A stretch of DNA of 64,000 nt, from NCBI GenBank assembly GCA_034506255.1, contig JAPDPX010000007.1:124001-188000 (forward strand), in the 5' to 3' direction. Below the pieces are notes generated by a model that saw only the letters and a list, made by a program, of their open reading frames with translations, was not told the DNA's origin and searched no databases. A program made the translations under genes and the position numbers. Positions 8,405 through 18,040 of the stretch are shown here, piece by piece (the first letter of the stretch is position 1; the number at the start of each line of letters is the position of its first letter). The stretch comes from a candidate division KSB1 bacterium (GTDB lineage: Bacteria; Zhuqueibacterota; Zhuqueibacteria; Zhuqueibacterales; Zhuqueibacteraceae).

Positions 8405-8718
8405 GATGTCTTGCAGCTCTCATTTCCCCGCGCGCATCGCGCCCCGCCGGAATAGCAAAGCCGGCAGGCTCCCAACACCGCATTCTCAGGCAAGTGGCAC
8501 CGTCCGGGCACCCGCCTTCTTCATTACTGTACTGTTAAATTTCGTGCTCGCAAACACGAGCGTGTGCATTGAAAATTATTTAGTGTCTGTCCCGCAGAGT
8601 CCCGTGCCCTCCACGCCGGGATTGCCGGGCATCGTGGAATTCCTGCATGCCCGCCGCCCCTGCCGCCACACGTTCCAACGACCAGCATTCATTGATAAAA
8701 AGAGACTGGCGTCCGTGT
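8405..8718. other. Non-coding gap, 314 bases
   Basis: No convincing open frame. It contains an AT-rich stretch (8525-8590), a weak inverted repeat GCTCG/CGAGC around 8550, and a GTGTCTGTCC string near 8583 that also precedes hairpins at 14541 and 54305. The dnaG promoter should lie here, but no box pair stands out. Confidence 0.5.
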
Positions 8719-10299
8719 TCAGTCCTGTTCATCCTCATCATCGACTCTGCGCGAACTTTGATAGAGTTTGCGACGAATGAACAGTTCGACCAGGTTTTTG
8801 TCGAGTTTGCCGCGTTGCGCCTCCTCCTGCAGAATCTGCAGGGACTTTTCCAGCGGCACGGCCTGCTTGTAGGGGCGATCCTGTGCGCTCAGCGCGTCGA
8901 AAATGTCGGCGATGCACATGATGCGCGCCTGCAGAGGAATTTCCTCGCCGCGCAGTCCCAGCGGATAGCCCGAGCCATCCATCATCTCGTGATGCGCGCC
9001 GGCATACTTGGGAATGTTCTCCAGATCTTTGGTGAAGGGAATTTTCCGCAGGATTGCCAGCGTATGCTCGACGTGCTTCTGAATCTCCTTGTATTCCGCC
9101 GGGGTCAGATTCCCCTTCACCACCGACAGGTTTTCATATTCCTGCGGGGTGAGATAGTAGCGTTCCTCGCCGTTGCTGTCCACGAAGGTGCGCTCGCCGA
9201 TGCGGCGCAGGCGCTCGAGCTTGTCGGGCGAGAGATAGCCCGGGATGTTGATGGTGCGCAGAAACTCCAGATCGCTGTCGAGTTCCTTGAGCTGTTCGCC
9301 GAGGCGGGCATCGATCTCGCGCATGCGTGCCGCGCCCTCGCCATTCATCTGCACCAGCTCGAATTTCTGTCGCATCGCCTCGATGATCAGGGAGGATTTG
9401 ATGGCGGTGAAGCGCTCGGCAATGGTCTCCATCTGCGCTTCGTTGAGTTTGGTCATCTTCTCCAGCACCGCCTCTTTCACACCGATCTTGCCGATGTCAT
9501 GCAACCAGCCGGCCATGCGCAGCTCTTCCAGTTGTTCGGGCGTGAACTGGACGTTGGCAAACACGCCCTCGGTTTCTTCGTTGATGGCCTGGGCGATGCG
9601 CAGGGAATACTTGGCGACCCGTCCGGAATGGCCGGCGGTGTGTGGCGAGCGCGAGTCGATGGCTTTCGCGGAATACCGCACCAACGATTTGAACAGCGCA
9701 CGAATTTCTTCGATGAGCTTGGCATTGCGGATGGCAACCGCCGCCTGGCTGGCAAGCGACAGAATCAGCGTCTCATATTCCTTGCGGAACGGCACCACCC
9801 GCCCATTGGCATCCAGCGAGTTGACCAACTGCAGCACGCCGATGATCTGATCCTTGTGGTCCCGCATGGGCACGGTCAGCATGGACTTGCTGCGATAGCC
9901 CATGCGCCGGTCGAAATCTTTGTTGAAGCGGTATTCCACCGTGGGCGGGATGTGATACACGTCGGGGATGTTCAACACCTGCCCGGTGATGGCGACGAAG
10001 CCGGAGATGCTCTCCTTGGTGAGTGGCACATAGAACGATTTGAAGGGAGGAGCGCCGTTGAGCTTCTTCTCCAGCGATTCGGTCTGCGCCACGAGAAAAT
10101 TTAGCTTATCGTCTTCCTTGATGTAGAGGCTGCCGCCGTCCGCGACAGTAAAGCGCCGTGCTTCCTTGACGATGAGCTCGAGTAGCTTGTTCAAGTTGTG
10201 CTCGCTCGATAAGGCTATTCCGATCTGGTTCAAACGCGCAATTTGAGTTTGCAGATCATCATGATGAGCCAGGTCCGACGTGGCATCAAGGCTGCCCAT
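8719..10299 (-). CDS. GAF and HD-GYP domain phosphodiesterase
   Basis: A 526-residue signalling protein. Residues about 30-195 form a GAF sensor domain. They are followed by an HD-GYP domain, which in characterised proteins hydrolyses cyclic di-GMP: HTAGHSGRV (220-228), HDIGKIG (His267, Asp268), HHEMMDGSGYP (436-446) and IADIFDALSAQDRPYK. All expected metal ligands and the GYP motif appear present. The distance between HDIGK and HHE is about 168 residues, roughly 100 more than usual, so there is an inserted helical segment (about 280-385). The start at 10299 has AAAGGAG 4-5 bases upstream; a longer frame extends 106 residues further without support. No receiver domain is present, so the GAF domain is the likely input. 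Confidence 0.9.
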   Translation of the reverse strand: MGSLDATSDLAHHDDLQTQIARLNQIGIALSSEHNLNKLLELIVKEARRFTVADGGSLYIKEDDKLNFLVAQTESLEKKLNGAPPFKSFYVPLTKESISGFVAITGQVLNIPDVYHIPPTVEYRFNKDFDRRMGYRSKSMLTVPMRDHKDQIIGVLQLVNSLDANGRVVPFRKEYETLILSLASQAAVAIRNAKLIEEIRALFKSLVRYSAKAIDSRSPHTAGHSGRVAKYSLRIAQAINEETEGVFANVQFTPEQLEELRMAGWLHDIGKIGVKEAVLEKMTKLNEAQMETIAERFTAIKSSLIIEAMRQKFELVQMNGEGAARMREIDARLGEQLKELDSDLEFLRTINIPGYLSPDKLERLRRIGERTFVDSNGEERYYLTPQEYENLSVVKGNLTPAEYKEIQKHVEHTLAILRKIPFTKDLENIPKYAGAHHEMMDGSGYPLGLRGEEIPLQARIMCIADIFDALSAQDRPYKQAVPLEKSLQILQEEAQRGKLDKNLVELFIRRKLYQSSRRVDDEDEQD

Positions 10300-10634
10300 G
10301 TTGCTCCTTTCACAAGTTGTGAGTCCTGATCGTCGGTTGCTATCCTGCGCAGCACACCTGCGGAGAGTGATGTCTCCGGCCCTGCCGTCATGCCGGCCAT
10401 ACATCACGATAAGATTCGGACAACGAATAGAGTTGGTACGGAATGCGGACACACGAAGCGGGTTTTCGCGACAGAACGGGCAAAGATAAAAAAACAACTT
10501 TCGAGATGCAAGAGGCAATCCCTCCTGCCCCGTGACATCGTCCGAGGGCAGCACCGCCCTCTCCCGGCCTCCGCCGGTTGCCGGCCGGCCGTCAGGTGCT
10601 GCGGCAAAACAAGACACCCGCCAGCGCGGCGCGC
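10300..10634. other. Non-coding gap, 335 bases
   Basis: Separates the MoxR gene from the HD-GYP gene, both leftward. It has an A-rich run at 10485-10500 and GC-rich inverted GCCGGC blocks near 10570-10590. A promoter for the HD-GYP gene is expected, but only weak matches are seen. Confidence 0.45.
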
Positions 10635-12137
10635 TCAGGAATCATCCTCCTCCGGCTCCTGTTGCAGACTGCTGAACATGCGATTCAGCATGTCAGAATA
10701 GGTTCGCACCGGCCCGGTTTCATCGCGGCTCAGCATCGAATTCTGATGCAGCCCCTCCAGCACGAATTCCATTCCCACTGCAAGCTGATCCGGCGACAGC
10801 TCCCGCGCACCGGGCAGATACTGCAGCGTCAATTCCTTCAATCCGTCCACGCGGTTGAGCGCCCTGACATATTCCTGATTGGAAAGCATGTCGGAGAGGT
10901 CGAGCTTGCGGTCGTTCTTGAACCACGCCACGACTTTTTGATACTCACGCCCCCCCTTCTTCATGACGGCATAGGGATCGGGGAAATAACTCAGAAAAAC
11001 ATGTTTGAGCGCCTTGCCCAGCAACCCCTTGCTGACATTGGCGGTGCCCTCCTGCTCGCCTTCGTAAACCAGTTCGATCTTGCCGGTAACTGCAGAGAGG
11101 GCGGCATAGAGGTCGCACACCCGCGGCACCAGCTCCTGATCGCCGGTGAGGTAGCTGCGGCGCTCGGCGTTGCTCACCAGATTCTCCAGCAGGGAAATCG
11201 TCAGGCGCGCGGAGACCCCGCTCTTTTGGTCGACGAACTCACTGCGGCGCGCCTCCACCGCCACCTGCTCGATCGCCTGGCGCAGAAAATATGCAATCTT
11301 GACCGGCAGGCCGTCGCGCTGCACCCACGCCTCCTGGGCGGTGATCTGCATGCCGATCTCCACCGTGCGCGGATAGTGGGTGTGAATCTGCGAACCGATG
11401 CGGTCTTTCAGCGGCGTGATGATGTTGCCGCGATTGGTGTAATCCTCAGGATTGGCGCTGTAGACGATCATCACATCCAGCGGGATGCGGATGGGGAAGC
11501 CGCGAATCTGAATGTCCTTTTCCTGCATGACATTGAACAACCCGACCTGGATGCGCGGCTGCAAATCCGGCAACTCATTGATCGCGAAGATGCCGCGGTT
11601 GGTGCGGGGAATGATGCCGAAATGAATGATGCCCTCATGGGCATAATGCAGCCGCTGTGCCGCCGCTTTGATTGGATCGATGTCACCGATCAAATCGGCG
11701 ATGGTGACGTCGGGTGTCGCCAATTTTTCACCATAGCGCCGGTCGCGTCCGATCCATTCGATCTCCGCTTCATCGCCGAACTCGTTCACCAACTCCACAC
11801 CATACTTCGACACCGGCGCGAAGGGGTTGTCGTTGATCTCGCTGCCCTTCAAAATCGGCACGTACTCGTCCAGCAAATCCGGCAGTGCGCGCAGAATGCG
11901 GCTTTTGGCCTGGCCGCGCAAGCCGAGCAGAATGAAATCATGACGCGAGAGGATGGCGTTGCACAGCTCGGGAATAACGGTTTCGTCATACCCGATGATG
12001 CCCGGGAAAATTTTTTCCCTGTTACGTAACTTCGTCACCAGGTTTTTGCGGACTTCGTCCTTGACCGGCAACACTTTATATCCGGAGGCCTTGAGCTGGC
12101 CCAGGGTGCGGATTTGCAACAGCGCTTTGGTGTTCAT
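10635..12137 (-). CDS. MoxR/magnesium-chelatase-type AAA+ ATPase
   Basis: A 500-residue AAA+ protein. Walker A is GLRGQAKS (72-79), and the sensor region is VYSANPEDYTNRGNI (about 225-239) followed by TPLKDRIGSQI. The Walker B position reads IFAINELPDL (183-192), with Asn187-Glu188 where most relatives have Asp-Glu. MoxR ATPases work as chaperone-like partners of VWA proteins, and the next gene encodes one, so the pair probably acts together on a metal-containing or envelope client. The ATG at 12137 gives a normal N-terminus; the open frame extends 29 residues further upstream without support. Client and location are unknown. Confidence 0.88.
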   Translation of the reverse strand: MNTKALLQIRTLGQLKASGYKVLPVKDEVRKNLVTKLRNREKIFPGIIGYDETVIPELCNAILSRHDFILLGLRGQAKSRILRALPDLLDEYVPILKGSEINDNPFAPVSKYGVELVNEFGDEAEIEWIGRDRRYGEKLATPDVTIADLIGDIDPIKAAAQRLHYAHEGIIHFGIIPRTNRGIFAINELPDLQPRIQVGLFNVMQEKDIQIRGFPIRIPLDVMIVYSANPEDYTNRGNIITPLKDRIGSQIHTHYPRTVEIGMQITAQEAWVQRDGLPVKIAYFLRQAIEQVAVEARRSEFVDQKSGVSARLTISLLENLVSNAERRSYLTGDQELVPRVCDLYAALSAVTGKIELVYEGEQEGTANVSKGLLGKALKHVFLSYFPDPYAVMKKGGREYQKVVAWFKNDRKLDLSDMLSNQEYVRALNRVDGLKELTLQYLPGARELSPDQLAVGMEFVLEGLHQNSMLSRDETGPVRTYSDMLNRMFSSLQQEPEEDDS

Positions 12138-12269
12138 GGTCTCTTCGTTGCAGATGAAGCTTGCCTCAGGGCGGGCGCATTCGCCGTCATGGAGGGCGCC
12201 GGGCATCGACAGGCGGGCGCGCAAATGAACGGCCCAATAATGACGGCAGACGCACCCGCCGGCGCAATG

Positions 12270-13370
12270 TCAGCGCACATGCCGGCGCCGGTTGCGCAAA
12301 TAATCGACAAACACGAATTCGCCCAGCCGGTTGAGCGAGGAGAAGTAGGCCCGGCCGCGGTTCGCCTGCGTGAGCTTGTTCACGAAGTCGACCAGCCAGG
12401 GATCATCAGCAATCATGAAGGTGGTGATGGTGGTCTTTTCCCGCCGGCACAGGACGGCCTCGTCCAGCGTCTTGTTGACAATCTTGCGGTCCAGGCCGTA
12501 AGGGTTCTTGTAGAGGCGACCGTATTCGAAAATGGCGGAGGGTTTGCCGTCGGTGATCATGAAAATCTGCTTGTTGACCCCGCGCTTGCGCCTGAGAATC
12601 GCACGCGCAAGCTGCAAACCGGCCCGGGTGTTGGTGTGAAACGGCCCGACGCTCACAAACGGGATGTCTTCCACCTTGACCTCGACTGCCTCATCGCCAA
12701 ACAGCACGACATGCAGGCTGTCTTTGGGATATTTGGTCAGAATCAACTCGGAGAGTGCAAGCGCCACGTTCTTCGCGGGGGTGATGCGATCCTCGCCATA
12801 GAGCACCATGCTGTGGCTGATGTCGATCAGCAGCACCGTCGCGCAGGTGGCGAGATGCTCGGTTTCATAGACCTCGAGATCATCCTCGACAATGCGAATC
12901 TGTTCGAGGCCGGCGCGCCGGATGGCGTTGCTGATGGTGTTGGTGAAGTCGATGTTGCCGGGGGCGTCGCCGAAGCGGTAGCGCTTGGTTTCCGACAATC
13001 GCTCGATGCCCTCGCCCGATTTGGGAATGGCATGCTGGCCGCCCAGGCGGCTTTTGCGCAACGAGGAAAAAACCTGCTCCAGCGCATCCCGGCGGATGCG
13101 CTGGCCGGCATGCCGGGTCAGGCGCAATTCGCGGTTCACTTCCTCCACATACCCCTGCTGCTTCAGCCACTCGATGAAATCGCCCAGCCCCCTGCCCGGC
13201 TCATCATCAAACAGCCGGTGTTTCTGATCGAGCCGGGTGAGCCACTGCAACGCCTGGCGCACGTCGCCATCGCTGCGCAGCAGCAACTGGCTGAACAACT
13301 TCATCAGATCATCGAAGGTGAGGCGGCTCTTGTTTTGTTCATCGCGCCATTCGGAATAACGGAAGTTCAT
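12270..13370 (-). CDS. VWA-domain protein, partner of the MoxR ATPase
   Basis: A 366-residue soluble protein. The C-terminal half is a von Willebrand factor A domain with a complete MIDAS: IDISHS (Asp183, Ser185, Ser187), Thr248 in HTNTRAGL, and Asp274 in ITDGKP. The N-terminal 170 residues are helical and without a recognised motif. No signal peptide or membrane segment is seen. It lies 132 bases upstream of the MoxR gene in the same direction, the order seen in many MoxR-VWA modules. ATG at 13370 is chosen because CAGGA precedes it and the upstream open frame is low-quality sequence overlapping a dispersed repeat. Confidence 0.87.
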   Translation of the reverse strand: MNFRYSEWRDEQNKSRLTFDDLMKLFSQLLLRSDGDVRQALQWLTRLDQKHRLFDDEPGRGLGDFIEWLKQQGYVEEVNRELRLTRHAGQRIRRDALEQVFSSLRKSRLGGQHAIPKSGEGIERLSETKRYRFGDAPGNIDFTNTISNAIRRAGLEQIRIVEDDLEVYETEHLATCATVLLIDISHSMVLYGEDRITPAKNVALALSELILTKYPKDSLHVVLFGDEAVEVKVEDIPFVSVGPFHTNTRAGLQLARAILRRKRGVNKQIFMITDGKPSAIFEYGRLYKNPYGLDRKIVNKTLDEAVLCRREKTTITTFMIADDPWLVDFVNKLTQANRGRAYFSSLNRLGEFVFVDYLRNRRRHVR

Positions 13371-13483
13371 GACTGCGGTCCTGTTGAGGGTCGCGCCCGG
13401 GTGATGTTGCCAAAAGGTCGGCCAATATGCGAATTTGTTCCTGCAAATGCAAGTCCCCGTTGCCCGTCCAAGTAAGCGCCCCG

Positions 13484-13542
13484 GCAACGTGTGGCGTGGC
13501 GCAGACCTCCCTGCCCGCAGACAAGACAAGATGTCTGCGCTG
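13484..13542 (-). repeat. Dispersed repeat: family C hairpin and family B end
   Basis: GCGCAGAC (13499-13506) and GTCTGCGC (13533-13540) form an inverted repeat. Read on the minus strand, GGCAGGGAGGTCTGCGCCAC and the following CACACGTTG match the end of the family B repeats at 24262-24296 and 43281-43310, so this is a third, partial copy. It sits in the gap between the CPBP and VWA genes. Confidence 0.55.
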
Positions 13543-13581
13543 CGGCCCCATACGCAACCGAGGCATGAGGCTTCCAACAAT

Positions 13582-14418
13582 TTAACGGGAGGACTGCCCG
13601 GTGGCGGCCGGCTTGCGGAACTGCGAGCGCAGCAGGGCGATACCCGCTCCGGCCATCACCACACCCAGCGCGTCAAACCACAGCGGCTGAAACTCCACCG
13701 CGCGATTCAACTCTGTAGTATAGCCCGGGATTTCCCACCGCAGCCAGGAGAGGACAAGCACCGGCAGCGCATTGTGCAGCGCATGCCCAAAAAGACAGGG
13801 CACCAGCGAGCGCGTTTGCACAAACCACCAGCCCAAAACGACACCGGCGACCGCCGCACTGAAGAACTGCCAGGGGTTGAGATGAATCAGCGCAAACAAC
13901 AGCGCCGAAGCCAGCACCGCTTTGCACCTGCCATAGTTGCCGAGCAGGCCGCGCAGAATCAGCCCGCGGAACAAAAATTCTTCGGTCACCGGTGCGACGA
14001 TCACCAGCGTCAGGACGGTGGCCCACACATTCTTGCCGGGATCAAAAAGCTCCCGCATCAAATCAGCCAGCCAGTTCGGCACCGGCAACACCAGGCGCAG
14101 AAGATTGTCGCACTCAGACAGCAAAATGTTCATGCCCAGAATCGTCAGCATCATCGGCAGCCACAGGGAAGCCGCCACCGGTTGCAGCGGGAACAGTTCG
14201 CGAAAGCCGGCGCCTGCCTGCCGGCTGCCCCACAGCAAAGTCAATCCGATCGCCACGGTGTTCGCCAGTGCCAGCACCAGCGGCTGCGCCGCCACCGCAA
14301 TTTGCAGCAAATCGCCAAGCAGACTGATCGGGATGCTCGCCAGCGTGAGCAGGAGAATGACCATTCCCAAAAGCCCGAACGCCTGCGCGAGGTTGGGATA
14401 AATTTGCCCTTGCTCCAT
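13582..14418 (-). CDS. CPBP (CAAX/Abi) family intramembrane metalloprotease
   Basis: A 278-residue membrane protein with about eight hydrophobic segments. The family motifs are present: EEFLFR (Glu146, Glu147, Arg151), a histidine in ALIHLNP (His179), and FGHALHNAL (His212, Asn216). These residues form the glutamate- and zinc-type active site of Rce1-like proteases, which cleave membrane proteins or mature peptides. Start ATG at 14418 has AGGGA 5 bases upstream. No bacteriocin or peptide gene is visible nearby, so the substrate is unknown. Confidence 0.85.
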   Translation of the reverse strand: MEQGQIYPNLAQAFGLLGMVILLLTLASIPISLLGDLLQIAVAAQPLVLALANTVAIGLTLLWGSRQAGAGFRELFPLQPVAASLWLPMMLTILGMNILLSECDNLLRLVLPVPNWLADLMRELFDPGKNVWATVLTLVIVAPVTEEFLFRGLILRGLLGNYGRCKAVLASALLFALIHLNPWQFFSAAVAGVVLGWWFVQTRSLVPCLFGHALHNALPVLVLSWLRWEIPGYTTELNRAVEFQPLWFDALGVVMAGAGIALLRSQFRKPAATGQSSR

Positions 14419-14540
14419 AAAAATCCCTGCTGGACTGCCACTCTGCTTGCAGGAACTGCGCGCCCGCCTTTTGTCGGTTCGCTTCACCGGGCGGATGCCG
14501 CAGGACACGACAAGCGCTTCCACCAATCAAATCATAGTTC

Positions 14541-14580
14541 GTCTCTGTCCAAGAATGTTCCGCCCCCGGCAGCGCCGGGG
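14541..14580. repeat. GC-rich hairpin, dispersed repeat family E
   Basis: CCCCGGC (14564-14570), AGC loop, GCCGGGG (14574-14580), preceded by GTCTCTGTCCAAGAATGTTC. The same arrangement, including the preceding GTCTGTCC string, recurs at 54305-54344. It lies in the 271-base gap between the pullulanase-like and CPBP genes; neither side has a T-run. Confidence 0.4.
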
Positions 14581-14689
14581 TATCCCAAACGGTGACAGGC
14601 GCGAGAGCTCCGGGGAATGTGAAGCACCAGCCGGGCCGGAGCAGGAACAATCGTTCAACAGTCAAAGCTTGCGGACAGACACCAGCTCG

Positions 14690-17410
14690 CTAATCCCGCA
14701 CCCAGATTTTGACACTTTGTCTGGGCACGGTCAAATCGATGGCTGACAACGGCAGCAGCTCGCTGTCGGGAAGGCCGCCAATACCGCTGGCGTGATCGAC
14801 ACGATCGGCATCCGCAACCAGGCGCCAGCGCGAACGCGGCGGCAACTCCACACCGGAGAAGACCGCATCGACCGTATCGGTATTGACCAGCACCAGCAGC
14901 CGTTCACCGATCACGTAGCCGAGCAATCTTTCGTTCTCCGGCAGGAACCATTTGATGTAATCGTCCGCCGGCTTGGTGGCAACCCGGCAGACCTGGCCGT
15001 ATTTGCTGTTGCGCAGAGCGATCAAGCCGCGCCAGTATTTGTACATGTTGTCATAGTTGCATTTGATCTGACCATTGTCGTCGCCGCGCTGCTTGCCCTT
15101 GGTTTCCCATTGAAACTCGTTGGCGGCGCGCAGATTGTAGGTATCACGCTTGCCATGCAGGTAAATCGGGCCGGTGCGGGTGTGTTTGACGACCTCTTCC
15201 AGCGGGGCGGCGCCCTTGCTGCGCATGAGTTCCGTGCCGCCATGAATGATGACCGGCCCGAGCGAAGTGAACAACATGGCGGCCGCGATTTTGAAGGGCC
15301 CTTCCTCGACACCCTGGCGGCCGTCCCAATCGTGCCGCGCGAAACGGTCCGCCATCGCCCAGTTGTCATGGATGTCGAGATAGTTGATGCCACTCAGCGG
15401 CGTGTGCTCGGTCTCGAAGCCGGCTGCCACGGCGAGTTGGGCCTCGGTGCGCCGGCCGTTGCCTCCGGCATAGCCGCGATCGGTGAATTTGTTTTTGGGA
15501 TTATCCGGCGGGCCGTGAATGGCGTTGCGGAAATCGTCGTCAAAATAGGTGATGGGCGCATCGTTCTTGTACCAATCCCACGCGGGATTGGCCTGAAAGT
15601 GGGGATCGCTGGAATCGATCCAGGGTTCGCCGTAGAGAATGATGTCCGGACCCAGCGTCTGGCGCAATGCCAGCAGTGTTTGCTTGTCGGTCAAGCCGGC
15701 CAGGTCGATGCGAAAGCCGTCAACGCCGTATTCCTCCACGAAGAACTTGCACTGCTCGATGATCCAGCGCTGCACCATGGGACGGTCTTCCGACTTGGTT
15801 TCGTTGCCGAAGACTCCGATGAGCCGCAACTGCTCATCGCTACGGTAGTAGTACTGTGCATCGAACGCCTTGAAGTTGAAAACGAAATCACGCCCATCGA
15901 TGTTCTCGGCCGTGTGATTGAAGACGAAATCCAAAATGACGGCGATGTCTTTTTTGTGAAAAGCCGCCACCATGTCGCGAAACTGTTCGTTTTGCGCCCC
16001 ATGATCCGTGCCCTTGATGCGATAGCGGTTTTCCAACGCGAAGAAGTTGGAAATGCGATAGCCCCATTGATAGTTCTCCCGGTTGATGCCGCGTTCGATC
16101 ATATAGGGGTCGTTCGCAAACGCCTCCTGCCATTCCTCGTCGGGGTAGTGCATGAATTCCTGCACCGGCAGGAGATGCACGGCATTGATGCCCAGCTCGA
16201 CCAAATGATCGAAACCGATCTTTTCACCCCTGGCATTGCGCAAATTGGGCTCCACCATGCCGGCAAAAGTACCGCGCTTGTTCTCCGCCAGGCCGGTAAG
16301 GCCGGTGGTGAAGTCCTGTACGTGGACTTCGTAGGCAATCAGATCAGCCATCTTGGGCCGGCCTTTCGGCAGCGGCGGCGGTGGCGTGACGGGCGCGCAA
16401 ACCCGGCTGCGGCCCTGGGCATCGACGTTGGCGCGGGCATAGGGATCGTTGACGTGCACCGGCCGCTGCTCAAAAAAATAATTGCCGGGATCACTGGGAC
16501 CGTGCACGGTGAAATCATAATACTTGCCCACCAGATTCCCCGGCACGCTCGCCTGCCATACGCCCAGGTCGTTTTTCTTCATCTCCAGGATCTGCTCCGC
16601 CTCCGAGGTGGGCGTTGCATAGAGATAAAGTTTGACCAGTGTGGCACGCGGGGCAAAGACACGAAAGATGGTTTGACGGGTGGCATCATCGTAAAACGCG
16701 CCCAACTTCTCGCTGGAGTAGAGATGGCGGAAATAGCCGGTGAACGAGGCGACCACTTTTTGTCCCAGCTTCACGACGTCAACGTAGTGGACACGTGCCA
16801 GATCCAGCGCTGTTTGCACATGCAAATGCAGCTCCTCCGGCCCCACGCGCAGCACCGCCGCCACTGGAATGACCATGCCATCCGCCCGCAGCAGGCGATA
16901 ATCCGCTTCCTTGAGAGAGGGTTCATCCTTGCTGCCGGAAAGCAACAGTCGCACATAGTGCGGGTTTACCAGCTCGGCGGTCACGTGCAGTCGTTTTTCC
17001 CCGGGTTTGAAAACCAAGTTGCCACTCTTTTTGTTCGGTGCGGCCGCCGGCACCGGCAGCCATTCGCCTTCGTCGATCCGGAATTTGAACTGCATTCCGG
17101 GCGTCAGTTTCGAGACGGTTGTGCGGGAAACGGCCAGCGTCCACAACGTGGTATCGCTCTGCTCCCGGCGCAGCGCCCACTCCGGATCCGCCATATCCTG
17201 GCTCCAGCCGCGCATCTCACCAGTGACTTCTACCCGGACGGGCCTGACCCCGTAAACCGTCTCATCAAAAATGAAAATCACCTCATCGCCGTGGGCGCGA
17301 TAGCCTTGCAGGCGCTCGGCGGAGGTGAAAGCGGCCTGCGCAGAAAGATGGCCGTGCACCATGAATACGGCAATGAGACAGGTGGAACAACCGAAGATTT
17401 TTCGCAACAC
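14690..17410 (-). CDS. Secreted GH13 pullulanase-like alpha-glucan hydrolase
   Basis: A 906-residue glycoside hydrolase of family 13 related to type I pullulanases, which cut alpha-1,6 branches in starch or glycogen. A signal peptide ends near HLSAQA. Beta-rich domains (CBM48-like and others) fill residues to about 380. The catalytic barrel shows LDFVFNHTAE, GFRIDLAG (nucleophile Asp569), LYGEPWID (acid Glu595) and DIHDNW (Asp682). The pullulanase signature YNWGYDP reads YQWGYRI here, so specificity may differ. The start is a GTG at 17410 with GAGGAG 7 bases upstream; an open frame continues 28 residues further without support. With the GH31 enzyme at 57 kb it suggests use of alpha-glucans. 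Confidence 0.88.
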   Translation of the reverse strand: MLRKIFGCSTCLIAVFMVHGHLSAQAAFTSAERLQGYRAHGDEVIFIFDETVYGVRPVRVEVTGEMRGWSQDMADPEWALRREQSDTTLWTLAVSRTTVSKLTPGMQFKFRIDEGEWLPVPAAAPNKKSGNLVFKPGEKRLHVTAELVNPHYVRLLLSGSKDEPSLKEADYRLLRADGMVIPVAAVLRVGPEELHLHVQTALDLARVHYVDVVKLGQKVVASFTGYFRHLYSSEKLGAFYDDATRQTIFRVFAPRATLVKLYLYATPTSEAEQILEMKKNDLGVWQASVPGNLVGKYYDFTVHGPSDPGNYFFEQRPVHVNDPYARANVDAQGRSRVCAPVTPPPPLPKGRPKMADLIAYEVHVQDFTTGLTGLAENKRGTFAGMVEPNLRNARGEKIGFDHLVELGINAVHLLPVQEFMHYPDEEWQEAFANDPYMIERGINRENYQWGYRISNFFALENRYRIKGTDHGAQNEQFRDMVAAFHKKDIAVILDFVFNHTAENIDGRDFVFNFKAFDAQYYYRSDEQLRLIGVFGNETKSEDRPMVQRWIIEQCKFFVEEYGVDGFRIDLAGLTDKQTLLALRQTLGPDIILYGEPWIDSSDPHFQANPAWDWYKNDAPITYFDDDFRNAIHGPPDNPKNKFTDRGYAGGNGRRTEAQLAVAAGFETEHTPLSGINYLDIHDNWAMADRFARHDWDGRQGVEEGPFKIAAAMLFTSLGPVIIHGGTELMRSKGAAPLEEVVKHTRTGPIYLHGKRDTYNLRAANEFQWETKGKQRGDDNGQIKCNYDNMYKYWRGLIALRNSKYGQVCRVATKPADDYIKWFLPENERLLGYVIGERLLVLVNTDTVDAVFSGVELPPRSRWRLVADADRVDHASGIGGLPDSELLPLSAIDLTVPRQSVKIWVRD

Positions 17411-17593
17411 GACAAAACTCCTCGCGTGAATTGTGCCAGTTTGCCGTATCCGGCAGATGAACATGCAAGATAAAAGAAATTGCCTTTCTGCCAAGTTGAT
17501 TTTGCGTGTGCCGTCCCTGCCGCGACTGCCCCTTGCATTTATGGGGCAGGGCGATTATGTTGGGAAAAAATCACTCAGAAAACCGGGGCTGCC

Positions 17594-17908
17594 ATGGAAA
17601 CCACCAGACTTGAAAAATTACTGCGCAGCTTGAACAATGATCCTGCAGATGCTTTCACGCGTTATCTGGTCGCGCTGGAGCTTACCAAGCTGAACCGGAC
17701 GCAGGAGGCCTTGACACATTTTGAACGGCTGGTCGCCGAGCATCCAGATTATGTGCCGACCTATTATCAATACGCCCGCCTGCTGGAAGGGCTCAATCGC
17801 ATTCCGGAGGCGATCGCAATCTATCGTGCCGGCTTGCAGGCGGCCCGCGGCGCCGGCAATCACCACGCTGCCAGCGAGCTGCAGGCCGCGTTGGATTTGC
17901 TCGAATGA
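17594..17908 (+). CDS. Small TPR-repeat protein
   Basis: A 104-residue soluble protein with about two and a half tetratricopeptide repeats (residues 20-90; for example PADAFTRYLVALELTKLNR and YVPTYYQYARLLEGLNR). TPR folds are protein-binding scaffolds; no enzymatic motif is present. The short length is common for stand-alone members in FCB-group genomes. The ATG at 17594 is preceded by GGGG. It is followed 132 bases later by the LysM gene in the same direction. Partner unknown. Confidence 0.8.
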   Translation: METTRLEKLLRSLNNDPADAFTRYLVALELTKLNRTQEALTHFERLVAEHPDYVPTYYQYARLLEGLNRIPEAIAIYRAGLQAARGAGNHHAASELQAALDLLE

Positions 17909-18040
17909 CGCACTCGGCAAAAGGTCGTGCACAAATTTCAGTTGCAATTGGCTGTTAATCTTTGCACAATGGCAGCACAGTCTTTGCACAGCATGAGGTG
18001 TGTCCGCATTTTCAATCCTCTTCGTGAAAGGAGCCGGCAA

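Noticed and set aside
14792..17473. Plus-strand frame of 893 codons
   Set aside because: Fully antisense to the GH13 gene, which has all catalytic residues; a long shadow frame caused by GC-rich codon bias.
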